Source: Peribacillus sp. Bi96 (GTDB taxonomy: Bacteria > Bacillota > Bacilli > Bacillales > DSM-1321). From it: a DNA stretch of 64,000 nt. This document shows, in pieces, positions 18,353 to 27,627 of the stretch (positions are counted from its first letter, which is position 1; each line of letters begins with the position of its first letter). The stretch is from assembly GCF_918698115.1 (NCBI RefSeq), contig NZ_CAKKLV010000003.1:186001-250000 (forward strand), written 5' to 3'. The translations under genes and the position numbers were made by a program. Under the pieces are notes generated by a model. That model had not been told where the DNA came from, searched no databases, and saw only the letters and a list, made by a program, of their open reading frames with translations.

Positions 18353-19327
18353 TTACTTGGAAACACCTTTTTCTTTAAAGTATTTTGCTGCTCCAGGATG
18401 AACTTCCATTTCCCCTAATCCTTCAAGTGCAGTTTCTGCTGTAATGAACTTGCCTTTTGCATGTGTGATTTGATCTGTGTTATCATAAATAGCTTTAGTC
18501 ATTTCATAAACTAAATCTTCATCAAGATCCTTTGTAACCACTAACATCGCTTTAACAGCAACTGTTTTTACCTCGGATTTGATTTTGTACGTACCACTTG
18601 GAATGGTATCTTCAGCATAGTATGGATACTTTTTAACCAATGCTTGGATCTTTTCCTCTGCAATAGGCAGGATAATGATATCATTTTGTACGGACAGCGC
18701 TTCAACTGCACCAGTTGGTGTTCCGGCAGTAATGAAAGCTGCGTCAATATTTCCTGCTTGGATTCCTTCGGCCGACTCATCGAAAGAAAGATTTTGTCCT
18801 TTGATATCTTTCTCAGACAAACCATGAATCTCCAGGATTTGCATGGCATTGATGTATGCACCAGAACCCGGTGCACCTACTGATACCTTTTTACCCTTTA
18901 AATCCTCGATTGATTTAATTCCACTTTTTGCTGTCGTTACAATTTGAACAGTTTCAGGATATAAAGAACTGATGGCCATTATATTGTCAATGGGTTTCCC
19001 GTCGAACATTTCTGTTCCTTCAAGTGCATATGCGGCGATATCCGTTTGCGAAAAGGCAATTTCAGCCTCTCCCGCCCTTATCGTTTCCATGTTTTCGGCG
19101 GAGGCACCAGATGTCTGAGGTGTTATGTTCGCTTTTGTTTTATCGGAAATGATTTTTCCAATTTGTCCACCGAGTGGATAGTATGTACCTCCCGTTCCAC
19201 CAGTCAACAAACTCAAATTTTGGTTTCCGCTGCCCGAGACACCTGTTTTACTGTCTCCGCAGGCCGTGATAATACCGAATACCGTCAAAATCATGACCAA
19301 TAAAAAGCACTTATGAAATTTTTTCAT
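18353..19327 (-). CDS. TAXI-family TRAP transporter solute-binding lipoprotein
   Basis: The extracytoplasmic receptor of the TRAP system. The start is the ATG at 19327 behind GAGGGGG. A lipobox, IITAC (Cys23), predicts lipid anchoring. Family features include LLTGGTGGTYYPLGG just after the anchor, the QTSGASAENM segment and PGSGAYINAMQIL. The 324-residue length is normal. Characterised TAXI receptors bind glutamate or related dicarboxylates. First gene of the receptor-DUF1850-permease transcript, divergent from a LysR regulator. Confidence 0.93.
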   Translation of the reverse strand: MKKFHKCFLLVMILTVFGIITACGDSKTGVSGSGNQNLSLLTGGTGGTYYPLGGQIGKIISDKTKANITPQTSGASAENMETIRAGEAEIAFSQTDIAAYALEGTEMFDGKPIDNIMAISSLYPETVQIVTTAKSGIKSIEDLKGKKVSVGAPGSGAYINAMQILEIHGLSEKDIKGQNLSFDESAEGIQAGNIDAAFITAGTPTGAVEALSVQNDIIILPIAEEKIQALVKKYPYYAEDTIPSGTYKIKSEVKTVAVKAMLVVTKDLDEDLVYEMTKAIYDNTDQITHAKGKFITAETALEGLGEMEVHPGAAKYFKEKGVSK

Positions 19328-19777
19328 AAAACTCCCCCTCATGTGTTTTCATCATCTGCAAAAGATGATAATGTTATTATTCTACCGACCACCTCACTTT
19401 CCCTTTTTTTACAAAATTAGACACTTAAACTAAAAGAACTAGTATTTGATTAAAAACTTTTATAGAAATCGAAATAACAAGCATAAATGTGCAAAAACAC
19501 CTATTAAAAACAAGGGAAATCCGCTTTCTTATAGTAATATATTACCTTTTATTACCTATTTTTCCTTTCTTTAAGGATAATATTGACTCTTCCATTTTAG
19601 AAATATATTATTGTTATAAACTTATAAGTCTATATTATAAAATGACCTTCCTAGCATATTTCTAGCCTTTAATCGTTATTTCCAGCGTTTGTTTGAGAGG
19701 GAATATTAGAAGTCCACCCTTTCTTTTACCAGCCATTTTTGCAGTGTTTTTCAAATCCAACTGAAGTGGGTGATTGT
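19328..19777. promoter_or_regulatory. Divergent promoter region of the TAXI operon and LysR gene
   Basis: There is no gene in this 450-nt stretch. A near-perfect 18-bp dyad at 19616-19633 (ATAAACTTA with TAAGTCTAT) is a candidate LysR operator. The flanking DNA is A+T-rich with several TATATT-like boxes that I could not assign. Confidence 0.4.
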
Positions 19778-20683
19778 ATGAATTTCCTATCCCTCCGCTA
19801 TTTCATAGAGGTTTCCAACCATCTTAGTTTCAGTGAGGCTTCCAAAACCCTGCATATATCCCAGCCCGGACTTAGCCAACAGATTTTATCCCTCGAAAAA
19901 CAATTAGGCTTTAAATTATTGAATCGAACGACAAGAAAAATTACATTGACAGAAGAAGGAGAGTACATCTATAAAAAACTAGCTCCTTCCTTTGAAGATA
20001 TTGAGAAAACAGTGAATTACATAGTTGAAAATAAAACCATTCCCAAGCCTAAACTGAATATTGCTACCGTCCCCTCTGCAGCTAGCATATTTATCCCGAA
20101 GCTATTAAAAAAGGTTGTGGGGGAATACCCGGAAACAGAATTTTACGTTCATGAAACAACATCCTCAAGGGCCGTAAAACTCGTAAACCAACAAAATTAT
20201 CACATCGGTTTCATCCGAACGCCCATTCACAGTAACATCATCGCCAATGAAGGATTAAGCATGATTGAATTCATGAGATTCCCTTTACAATTAGTCGTTT
20301 CCATTGATCATCCACTAGCCCAAAAGGATGCTATACATTTATACGAAGCAAAAGACGAACCTTTTATCCATTATGATGCCGTTCAAGCACACTCCCTTCA
20401 ATTCCTTTTGGAAAAGGCATGTCTGACTGCTGGATTTTCACCTAAAGAATTATGTAAAGGCTCTGAATTACTGACGATCGCCAATCTAATATCCAATAAC
20501 TTAGGTGTAGCACTCATGCCAGAAGATATGGTGAGTTTGTTGGGAAAAAGCAAAGTTAAAGCCTTGAACATCGATAACTCGGAATTATCCAGTTCCATAT
20601 CGGCAGTATGGAAAAACACAGATGCATCAATGCTGACTAAGCATATTTTGAAAACGTTAGAGAATGATCATGATTTCAAGTAA
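19778..20683 (+). CDS. LysR-family regulator, probable controller of the TAXI-TRAP operon
   Basis: A 301-residue LysR protein: winged helix-turn-helix at residues 1-60 (SLRYFIEVSNHLSFSEA, then SQPGLSQQILSLEKQLG) and an effector-binding domain from about 90. I chose the ATG at 19778 because alignment of the first helix (MNFLSLRYF) is normal for the family; 13 further residues are possible from an upstream ATG. It is divergent from the TAXI receptor gene, so it probably controls uptake and perhaps ggt. The effector is unknown. Confidence 0.88.
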   Translation: MNFLSLRYFIEVSNHLSFSEASKTLHISQPGLSQQILSLEKQLGFKLLNRTTRKITLTEEGEYIYKKLAPSFEDIEKTVNYIVENKTIPKPKLNIATVPSAASIFIPKLLKKVVGEYPETEFYVHETTSSRAVKLVNQQNYHIGFIRTPIHSNIIANEGLSMIEFMRFPLQLVVSIDHPLAQKDAIHLYEAKDEPFIHYDAVQAHSLQFLLEKACLTAGFSPKELCKGSELLTIANLISNNLGVALMPEDMVSLLGKSKVKALNIDNSELSSSISAVWKNTDASMLTKHILKTLENDHDFK

Positions 20684-20706
20684 AAAGAACTATACTAATC
20701 AGTGTT

Positions 20707-20748
20707 AAAAAAGCCCCATTTCTCTTTTAAGACACTGAGAAATGGGGC
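20707..20748 (-). terminator. Terminator of the sigma-54 activator gene (also ends the LysR gene)
   Basis: GCCCCATTTCTC (20713-20724) pairs exactly with GAGAAATGGGGC (20737-20748). On the minus strand the stem is followed by six T residues; on the plus strand only by ATTTAATA. It lies between two convergent genes and probably serves both. Confidence 0.8.
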
Positions 20749-20867
20749 ATTTAATATTGGATAATTTCACCTCTTAAACTTCTTATTGGCGATGGGGCGG
20801 GACCCCTTCCATAACTTATAAAAACCTTATATTAGCAAACTCCCCATATTGGTAGTGACTAATTATA

Positions 20868-22910
20868 TCAATGCATAGCATGCTTTGACTTAAGAAAATA
20901 TAAATACTCTATTCCAGCAGCGGTTATCTTAGTGCCGGCCCTTCCTCTGCCTTTGACGACAAATCCTTCGCTTTCTAAAATATCCAAGCGGCGACGGATC
21001 TGCTGAGGGGACAAGACAAAGGCCGTTTCTTGACTTTGACTTGAAATCAGTTCTCTGCTTGCCGCTTTCCCTTTTTCATTGCATTGCTTGATTACTTCCA
21101 AGATGAAAGCGCGCTCCTGCATTTCGAGCATACTTTCACAGACGGGATAATCCGCCGTCACACTTACTTCCACAAGCCCGTGCATGAACGGAAGGTCACT
21201 TTTCGTCACGACATTTCCCTCACAAACCGTCAGCATGTAATCCATTGTGCTTTTAAGTTCCCGTATATTGCCGGGCCATTCATATTGCATGAAATACTCC
21301 AGAACGTCTTGCTCTACTTTTACCCACTTCCCGCTTTTTGTGATGAGATGCTTTATCAAAAGTGGAATATCCGCTCTTCTCTCTTTGAGTGACGGTATGT
21401 AAAGATTGAGTACATTCAGACGGTAAAACAAGTCTGTTCTGAATGAACCGTCCCGCATCTTATCATGAAGATTTTTATTCGTAGCGGTAATCACCCTAAC
21501 ATTAATGGGAATGATTCTTTTGCCGCCAATTCTGCGGATTTCCCCCTCCTGCAGAACTCGAAGCAGATGGGATTGAACTGTGAGACTTATGTCACCAATT
21601 TCATCCAAAAAGATAGTCCCGTTATCCGCCATTTCAAACAGCCCTTTCTTGCCTCCCCTTTGCGCTCCTGTAAATGCCCCTTCTTCGTAGCCAAACAATT
21701 CACTTTCAAGTAAAGTTTCTGTTAAAGCGCTACAGTTGACAGCCAGAAACGGCCCGTTCTTTCGCAAAGAATGCTCATGAATAGCATGAGCAAACAGCTC
21801 TTTTCCTGTTCCTGTCTCACCCTGGATCAAAATTGGATGCTCCGACAAAGCAAGCTTCTTGGCAATCTGCTTACGCTCTTTCATTACTTCATCCTCACCG
21901 ATAATATCATCAAAGCAGTATTTCGTATAAAAGCCTTTATTTCGCATTTCTCTTTGTGCTGTCTTTTCTATTTCAAAGGCTTGATGTACACTTTTGAAGG
22001 TTGCCACGATTGTATTTTCTTTCATCATTTGCAACCTAAAAATCACCACATCCACGCCGTCTATGTCGAAGAACTTACTTTCCTCATCACTTTCCATGAT
22101 GAAATCGGTAATATCCCGGCGATTCATTACATGCTCTAGATACTTATTAACCACATCTTGGGCTTCAACATGGAACAGCGCCGCAAGCTGGTTATTGAAT
22201 ACCGTTATCAGCCCTTTCTCGTTAACGACCAATATTCCGTCATCGACAGTCCCCAACACATTTTGGATGTGTTCGCTCATCTGCAAGGCAACCCGCTCTG
22301 CATACAAAAGCTTACGTTGTAATTCAATGATATTGCTAATATACCTTTCTGAAATCTTAGAGGATATATCCTTGTTCAAACCGCAGCATTCTACAACTTC
22401 CAGAATTGTTGTTATATCAAAAAGACGCACGCCTATATCGATAACTTCTTTTATGTAGGAGGGGCAAAGATGAGTTTCCCCTGGTGAAACGGCAATTTGG
22501 ACATCCTCATAAAACAATATCCCCTTCCGAAAAGGGATAAATTTAACATGATCGATACCAAGCTGATATAAGGATTCAATAAGACTTATAGTGGCATCAT
22601 CATCATCATTTACCAGCAGAACTGCTGTACCATCAGGTATTCTTAAAAGTTTGTCAATGTATTCATGATTAACTGTTCTCTTTCCCACAATTATTTTCTC
22701 GGCATGTACGCTATACATACCCTTTTTATTCTCATAAGCGGCATCTGATGAATATAAGATCATTCTATCTTCCAGAGAAAGTGGTATTCCTTCATCAGCA
22801 GCATAGCTTGTGACATGAACATAGTCTCCAAGCAATTGTTCCAGCTGTTCCTGCAAGGCTTGCTTTGTTTTTGAGCTTCCCGCAATAAGTGTAAGTGAGG
22901 ATTTTGACAT
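20868..22910 (-). CDS. Sigma-54-dependent transcriptional activator with PAS domain
   Basis: A 680-residue enhancer-binding protein. The first 200 residues resemble no domain I can name with certainty. A PAS domain follows (about 212-312), then the AAA+ domain with Walker A GETGTGKE (about 364), the sigma-54 contact loop GAFTGA (411-416) and LDEIGDI. The C-terminus is a winged-helix-like segment (SPQQIRRRLDILESEGFVV) rather than the usual Fis helix. The start is the ATG at 22910; a TTG eight codons upstream is also open. It is divergent from a permease-iadA operon that has a -24/-12 promoter, which it very probably activates. Confidence 0.9.
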   Translation of the reverse strand: MSKSSLTLIAGSSKTKQALQEQLEQLLGDYVHVTSYAADEGIPLSLEDRMILYSSDAAYENKKGMYSVHAEKIIVGKRTVNHEYIDKLLRIPDGTAVLLVNDDDDATISLIESLYQLGIDHVKFIPFRKGILFYEDVQIAVSPGETHLCPSYIKEVIDIGVRLFDITTILEVVECCGLNKDISSKISERYISNIIELQRKLLYAERVALQMSEHIQNVLGTVDDGILVVNEKGLITVFNNQLAALFHVEAQDVVNKYLEHVMNRRDITDFIMESDEESKFFDIDGVDVVIFRLQMMKENTIVATFKSVHQAFEIEKTAQREMRNKGFYTKYCFDDIIGEDEVMKERKQIAKKLALSEHPILIQGETGTGKELFAHAIHEHSLRKNGPFLAVNCSALTETLLESELFGYEEGAFTGAQRGGKKGLFEMADNGTIFLDEIGDISLTVQSHLLRVLQEGEIRRIGGKRIIPINVRVITATNKNLHDKMRDGSFRTDLFYRLNVLNLYIPSLKERRADIPLLIKHLITKSGKWVKVEQDVLEYFMQYEWPGNIRELKSTMDYMLTVCEGNVVTKSDLPFMHGLVEVSVTADYPVCESMLEMQERAFILEVIKQCNEKGKAASRELISSQSQETAFVLSPQQIRRRLDILESEGFVVKGRGRAGTKITAAGIEYLYFLKSKHAMH

Positions 22911-22935
22911 AAAAACACCTACCTCTCCCTTCAAA

Positions 22936-22966
22936 TTGGTTCTATTATATCACCAAAAAGAACCAA
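22936..22966. promoter_or_regulatory. Candidate enhancer site for the sigma-54 activator
   Basis: TTGGTTCT (22936-22943) and AGAACCAA (22959-22966) form a perfect 8-bp inverted repeat with 15 nt between, ending about 60 bp upstream of the -24 box. It also overlaps the activator's own promoter region, so autoregulation is possible. Confidence 0.65.
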
Positions 22967-23024
22967 TAAAGACCTTAAACTCCAATCCAACCATAAAGAT
23001 TTCATAAAAATCAATCTTTACATA

Positions 23025-23041
23025 TTGGCATGGATTTTGCT
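23025..23041 (+). promoter_or_regulatory. Sigma-54 (-24/-12) promoter of the permease-iadA operon
   Basis: TTGGCATGGATTTTGCT fits the consensus TGGCAC-N5-TTGC: the GG at 23027-23028 and the GC at 23039-23040 have the exact N10 spacing. It lies 70 nt upstream of the permease start. Confidence 0.85.
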
Positions 23042-23112
23042 TGTTACCTGTATAAAGGAGGAAAAGCGTTTTAATTCTATGCATGTATTTTAAAGACAAA
23101 GGAGAGACACTT

Positions 23113-24534
23113 ATGAGCCAAATAGAAGAGAAGGTTGTTTCGCTTGGAACATCAGGAAAAAAAGAGAGAAAAATCAATGTGTTTGTATTGCTGCTCTGCA
23201 TTCTTGCAATAGCAACTCTATTCACTTACATTTTGCCTGCAGGGGAATATGTACGGATTGAAGCGGACGGACGGACTACTGTTGACGCCAATTCTTTCAA
23301 ATGGATAGAATCCGCACCGGTCGGATTTTTCGATATGATGAAAGCTATTCACACAGGCATGGTAGAAGCCGGAAATATTATCTTTTTCTTATTGATCATC
23401 GGAGGGTTTTTCGGTGTTTTAAGAGCAACAGGTACGGTCGATGTACTGATCGCCACAATGGCTCGGAAGTTGGCGAAGCGTGAAAAGTTATTGATTCCTG
23501 TCGTGATGCTGTTTTTCGCTGTAGGCGGCTCCTTAATGGGGATGGCGGAAGAAACACTTGCTTATCTTCCTCTTATCATTCCACTGGCATTGGCTCTGGG
23601 ATTCGACACTATTACAGGAACCGCCATTGTCATAGTAGGAGTAATGTCAGGGTTTACAACTGCCGTCATGAATCCATTCACAGTTGGGCTTGCCCAAGGA
23701 ATCGCAGAATTGCCGATGTTCTCAGGTATAGGCTTCCGCCTTATTTTATTTGTTATCGTCTACCTGGTTTCCGTTCTTTATATCTATCGTTACGCAATGA
23801 AGGTAAAGAAAAATCCTTCTCAAGGAATCTACGGAAAATATACAAAAGAAGAATCAAAAAAACTGCTGCAATCAAGTGCGAAGTTAACAAAGGGACATAA
23901 GTTCATCTTAGGCGCTTTTTTAATTAACTATATCGTCTTGGCGTTTGGAGTTATCAAGTTTCAGTGGTACATGACAGAAATCGCTGCCTTATTCATCGTA
24001 TTGACGATCGTAATTGGAATCATCGGAAAATTATCAGCAGATCACATCGTCAACTCCTTTATCAATGGCTCCGCAGCCTTGCTCGGCGGTGCTTTGATAA
24101 TCGGCGTATCACGCGCCATTCTAGTCGTATTGAATGAGGGACATATCGTCGATCCTATGCTTCATCAAGTATCTGAATCTATCCAGCATATTCCGGCCTA
24201 TTTAAGCGTTGCCGGCATGTACAGTTTCCAAACTCTTATTCATTTCATTCTAGCGTCCGGCACCGGTCATGCGATGCTGACCATGCCAATTATGGTGCCG
24301 CTTGCAGACATATTGGAAATTACACGCCAAACCGCAGTGTTGTCCTTCTCTTTTGCGGACGGAATCGGAAATATGATTTTCCCGACCGCTACCACCTTGA
24401 TGGCGGGCTTGGCAATCGCAGGCATTCCGTGGACAAAGTGGGCGAAGTGGATTCTCCCGCTGGTGCTCATTCAATATCTCATCGGATTGATAGCTGTCAT
24501 CACAGCTCACTTTATCGGATATGGTCCATTCTGA
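23113..24534 (+). CDS. YfcC-family membrane permease, probable peptide or amino-acid uptake
   Basis: A 473-residue secondary transporter of the YfcC/AbgT-like group, with about 11-12 membrane helices. Recognised stretches are FLLIIGGFFGVLRATG, the GMAEETLAYLPLIIPLALALG loop and the C-terminal ASGTGHAMLTMPIMVPLAD and FADGIGNMIFPT motifs. The start ATG at 23113 follows AAAGGAGAG. It is followed 39 nt later by an isoaspartyl dipeptidase gene, so beta-aspartyl dipeptides or their products are likely substrates. Expression is predicted from the sigma-54 promoter at 23025. Confidence 0.9.
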   Translation: MSQIEEKVVSLGTSGKKERKINVFVLLLCILAIATLFTYILPAGEYVRIEADGRTTVDANSFKWIESAPVGFFDMMKAIHTGMVEAGNIIFFLLIIGGFFGVLRATGTVDVLIATMARKLAKREKLLIPVVMLFFAVGGSLMGMAEETLAYLPLIIPLALALGFDTITGTAIVIVGVMSGFTTAVMNPFTVGLAQGIAELPMFSGIGFRLILFVIVYLVSVLYIYRYAMKVKKNPSQGIYGKYTKEESKKLLQSSAKLTKGHKFILGAFLINYIVLAFGVIKFQWYMTEIAALFIVLTIVIGIIGKLSADHIVNSFINGSAALLGGALIIGVSRAILVVLNEGHIVDPMLHQVSESIQHIPAYLSVAGMYSFQTLIHFILASGTGHAMLTMPIMVPLADILEITRQTAVLSFSFADGIGNMIFPTATTLMAGLAIAGIPWTKWAKWILPLVLIQYLIGLIAVITAHFIGYGPF

Positions 24535-24573
24535 TTTTATAGATTACTAATTATACACAGGAGGAGAAACGCA

Positions 24574-25746
24574 TTGCTTACTTTAATCAAAAATGGCGAG
24601 ATATACTCACCCAATTACTTAGGACGGAAAGACATATTGATTACAAATGATAAAATCGCATTCATAGATGACAGAATCGAAATTCCTGACAACTTTGCTC
24701 CTATTCAAATCATTGATGCGACTAATCTTTTGGTTGTTCCAGGTTTTATCGATTCACATGTTCATATAATCGGCGGGGGCGGCGAGGGCGGATTCAAAAC
24801 CCGCACCCCCGAGCTACAGCTCACTGATATTACAACTTCAGGAATTACAACACTGGTCGGCTTACTTGGCACGGACGGAACTACGCGTAGAATGGAGAGT
24901 CTTCTCGCCAAGGCGCGTGCGCTTGAAGAAGAGGGTATTTCCTGTTTCATTCATACTGGCTCCTATCAAGTGCCAGTTAAAACATTGACAGGTAAAATCG
25001 AAGACGACATTATTTTAATCGACAAAATAATCGGTGTCGGGGAGATTGCCATCTCAGACCATAGATCATCAGAACCCACATTTGGAGAATTAACTAAAAT
25101 CGCCGCAGCGGCTCGCAACGGCGGTATCCTGTCAGGAAAGGCCGGTATTATAGAAGTGCATGTAGGGGACGGTGATGGAGAGCTCTCATTGTTACATGAA
25201 ATTGCTGATAAAACCAACATTCCGATTCGGCAGCTCCATCCGACACATATCAACCGAAATGAAGGATTATTCAGGGCGGGAATTGATTACGCTAAGAAAG
25301 GCGGATACGTTGACTTTACTACAAGTACCATTCCTCAGTTTTTAGAGGAAGGGGAAGTGAAGTGCAGCATGGCCTTGCGCATGATGCTTGAAGAAGGGGT
25401 TCCAGTCGGTCACATCACCTTCTCTTCAGACGGGCAAGCAAGCCTTCCCTTTTTTAACTCCCATGGGGAGTATGCCGGCCTTCAAGTAGGAAAAGTATCA
25501 TCGCTATATCAAGAAGTGCGTGATGCTGTTTTAGAGGAAGGCATCCCTCTGGAAACCGCACTGAAGGTCATCACCACAAATCCCGCACAAGTGCTGAAGC
25601 TTTCAAGCAAGGGCAGCATCCAATCCGGGAAGGATGCCGATATCGTATTGTTACAAAAGGAAACATTGACAATTGACACTGTAATGGCAAGAGGACAAGT
25701 TATGGTAGAAAAGGGGGTTACTTTGATAAAAGGAACATTTGAATGA
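24574..25746 (+). CDS. iadA: Isoaspartyl dipeptidase (beta-aspartyl-peptidase)
   Basis: A zinc amidohydrolase that splits beta-aspartyl dipeptides arising from damaged proteins. The start is TTG behind AGGAGGAG, giving 390 residues. Zinc ligands align with the Escherichia coli enzyme: His62 and His64 (DSHVHIIGGGGEGG), His196, His225 and the Asp of FSSDGQAS. The position of the carboxylated bridging Lys162 of E. coli is Glu157 here (GEIAISDHRSS), while the adjacent DHRS substrate loop is kept. Together with the permease it forms an uptake-and-cleavage operon. A short coupled frame follows. Confidence 0.92.
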   Translation: MLTLIKNGEIYSPNYLGRKDILITNDKIAFIDDRIEIPDNFAPIQIIDATNLLVVPGFIDSHVHIIGGGGEGGFKTRTPELQLTDITTSGITTLVGLLGTDGTTRRMESLLAKARALEEEGISCFIHTGSYQVPVKTLTGKIEDDIILIDKIIGVGEIAISDHRSSEPTFGELTKIAAAARNGGILSGKAGIIEVHVGDGDGELSLLHEIADKTNIPIRQLHPTHINRNEGLFRAGIDYAKKGGYVDFTTSTIPQFLEEGEVKCSMALRMMLEEGVPVGHITFSSDGQASLPFFNSHGEYAGLQVGKVSSLYQEVRDAVLEEGIPLETALKVITTNPAQVLKLSSKGSIQSGKDADIVLLQKETLTIDTVMARGQVMVEKGVTLIKGTFE

Positions 25747-25838
25747 ATAACAGACAAGGTACACGTTATCGCAAAATTGTCATGTCTCGCATTGTTTGGA
25801 TCCCAATGGGCATCGCCTGGTATTTACCTTTCTTCTAA
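25743..25838 (+). CDS. Possible 31-residue membrane peptide coupled to iadA
   Basis: The ATG overlaps the iadA stop codon (ATGA), so translation would be coupled without its own ribosome site. The product begins NNRQGTRYRKIV, is basic, and ends in a hydrophobic IVWIPMGIAWYLPFF. I know no family. A remnant of a larger gene is the main alternative. The rest of this gap to 26115 holds only the terminator at 25911-25950. Confidence 0.35.
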   Translation: MNNRQGTRYRKIVMSRIVWIPMGIAWYLPFF

Positions 25839-25910
25839 AAAATCTTGTTCTATCCTTACATGGTCCGTATTATTGGATATATGTTACAGGCGCCTTCCTT
25901 AAAACAATCT

Positions 25911-25950
25911 AAAAAGTCGAATTCCTAGCTGTGAAGGAATTCGACTTTTT
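25911..25950. terminator. Bidirectional terminator after iadA
   Basis: A perfect 16-bp stem (AAAAAGTCGAATTCCT with its complement at 25935-25950) around an 8-nt loop, with A and T tracts at its two ends. It can stop both the iadA transcript and the opposing ferredoxin reductase transcript. Confidence 0.85.
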
Positions 25951-26115
25951 GCTATACAAAAATTTCTGCGTATTGAATCCAATAAATGCTTTTTCAGTCA
26001 TCATTATTTGAACAATATCCAATTGCCTCTCATTACATTTAAATCAGTTTATTGAGACGCCCTATCCGTCACTTTTTACTTACGGGTCTCGCAGAGCCTC
26101 GTTACAAGCTATAGG

Positions 26116-27108
26116 TCAACTAAATAAGGAAGTACTATGCATCGGCTGGACTTTCGCTTTAGGATCAATATAAGCTTTAGCATTATTGACTGCCGTTGGG
26201 CCTTCACCAAATCCGGAAGCAATTAATTTAACCTTTCCATCATACGTACAAATATCCCCGGCTGCGTAAATGCCTGAAATATTTGTTTCTTGTTTGGAGT
26301 TAACGATAATTGCATTTTTATTGATGTTTAGACCCCATTCTTTAATCGCACCAAGAGAAGAGACAAAGCCGTAATTAATAATTAAATCATCTACGTCCAC
26401 CACTTCTTTTTGTTGAGTCTTAGTGTGTTCTAAAACAATTTGAGTAATCTGATCTGCTCCTACCAGTTCTGCAGGAATATAAGGTGTTTTGACCTCAACA
26501 GAGGAATTCACTAATTTTTCGACACTATGTTCATGAGCACGGAACTTATCTCTTCTGTGTATCAATGTTACTTTTTCAGCAATCGGTTCTAACATAAGGG
26601 CCCAATCAACAGCAGAATCTCCACCGCCTAGAATCGCCACTTTCCTTCCTTTAAAGCGGCTCATATCATTCACAAAATAATGTAAATTCTTATTTTCGAA
26701 CTGTGTTGAATCTTCTAATTCTAGTTTACGAGGCTGAAAAGCTCCATTTCCAGCAGTAATGATTACTGATTTTGAGAAATGCGTTTCAAGGTTTGTTGTG
26801 ATCTTAAATGTTCCGTCTGCTTGTTTTTCTAACTGTTCAACTGCTTCTTCAAGACAAATTGTTGGTTCGAATACCTTCATTTGTTCTTTTAAATTCTCTA
26901 TCAATTCCTGAGCCCTTACTTTTGGAAATCCAGCTATATCATAAATGAATTTTTCAGGATAAAGAGCCGAGAGCTGTCCTCCCAATTGAGGAAGACTTTC
27001 AAGGATTTTCACCTTTGCTTGCCTCATTCCCCCATAAAACGCCGTAAACAACCCAACTGGGCCCCCGCCAATTATTGTTATGTCATAGACCTTCTTTTCT
27101 TCTGTCAT
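26116..27108 (-). CDS. Ferredoxin--NADP(+) reductase (YumC type)
   Basis: A cytosolic FAD enzyme, thioredoxin-reductase-like, that passes electrons between NADPH and ferredoxin or flavodoxin. The 330 residues (ATG at 27108 after AAGGAGTG) show the FAD motif [10 protein letters not shown] near the start, the NAD(P) motif [14 protein letters not shown] in the middle, and [22 protein letters not shown] near the C-terminus. It lacks the CXXC of thioredoxin reductase. A ferredoxin gene lies 173 nt upstream on the same strand and is its likely partner. Confidence 0.93.
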   Translation of the reverse strand: MTEEKKVYDITIIGGGPVGLFTAFYGGMRQAKVKILESLPQLGGQLSALYPEKFIYDIAGFPKVRAQELIENLKEQMKVFEPTICLEEAVEQLEKQADGTFKITTNLETHFSKSVIITAGNGAFQPRKLELEDSTQFENKNLHYFVNDMSRFKGRKVAILGGGDSAVDWALMLEPIAEKVTLIHRRDKFRAHEHSVEKLVNSSVEVKTPYIPAELVGADQITQIVLEHTKTQQKEVVDVDDLIINYGFVSSLGAIKEWGLNINKNAIIVNSKQETNISGIYAAGDICTYDGKVKLIASGFGEGPTAVNNAKAYIDPKAKVQPMHSTSLFS

Positions 27109-27281
27109 TGTAATCACTCCTTGTCATTCTATGTTGGTTGCTCATACTGAAAATGATTTGCTGATTGTAAGAGATTGACTTGTAAAGTTTCTACAAAAAA
27201 TAAACTAGAGGTGTCAATTTCCTTAGTTAATATTCATCTATAATCCGTTACAAACGTCCTCATTGATTACATTTATAAATA

Positions 27282-27551
<270 letters not shown>

Positions 27552-27627
27552 CTAATATAAGCCCTGTTTTTTTACTAAGGCATTTATAAGGTTTTGAAGC
27601 CTTAGGCAATTCCTATTCTTTATTTCC

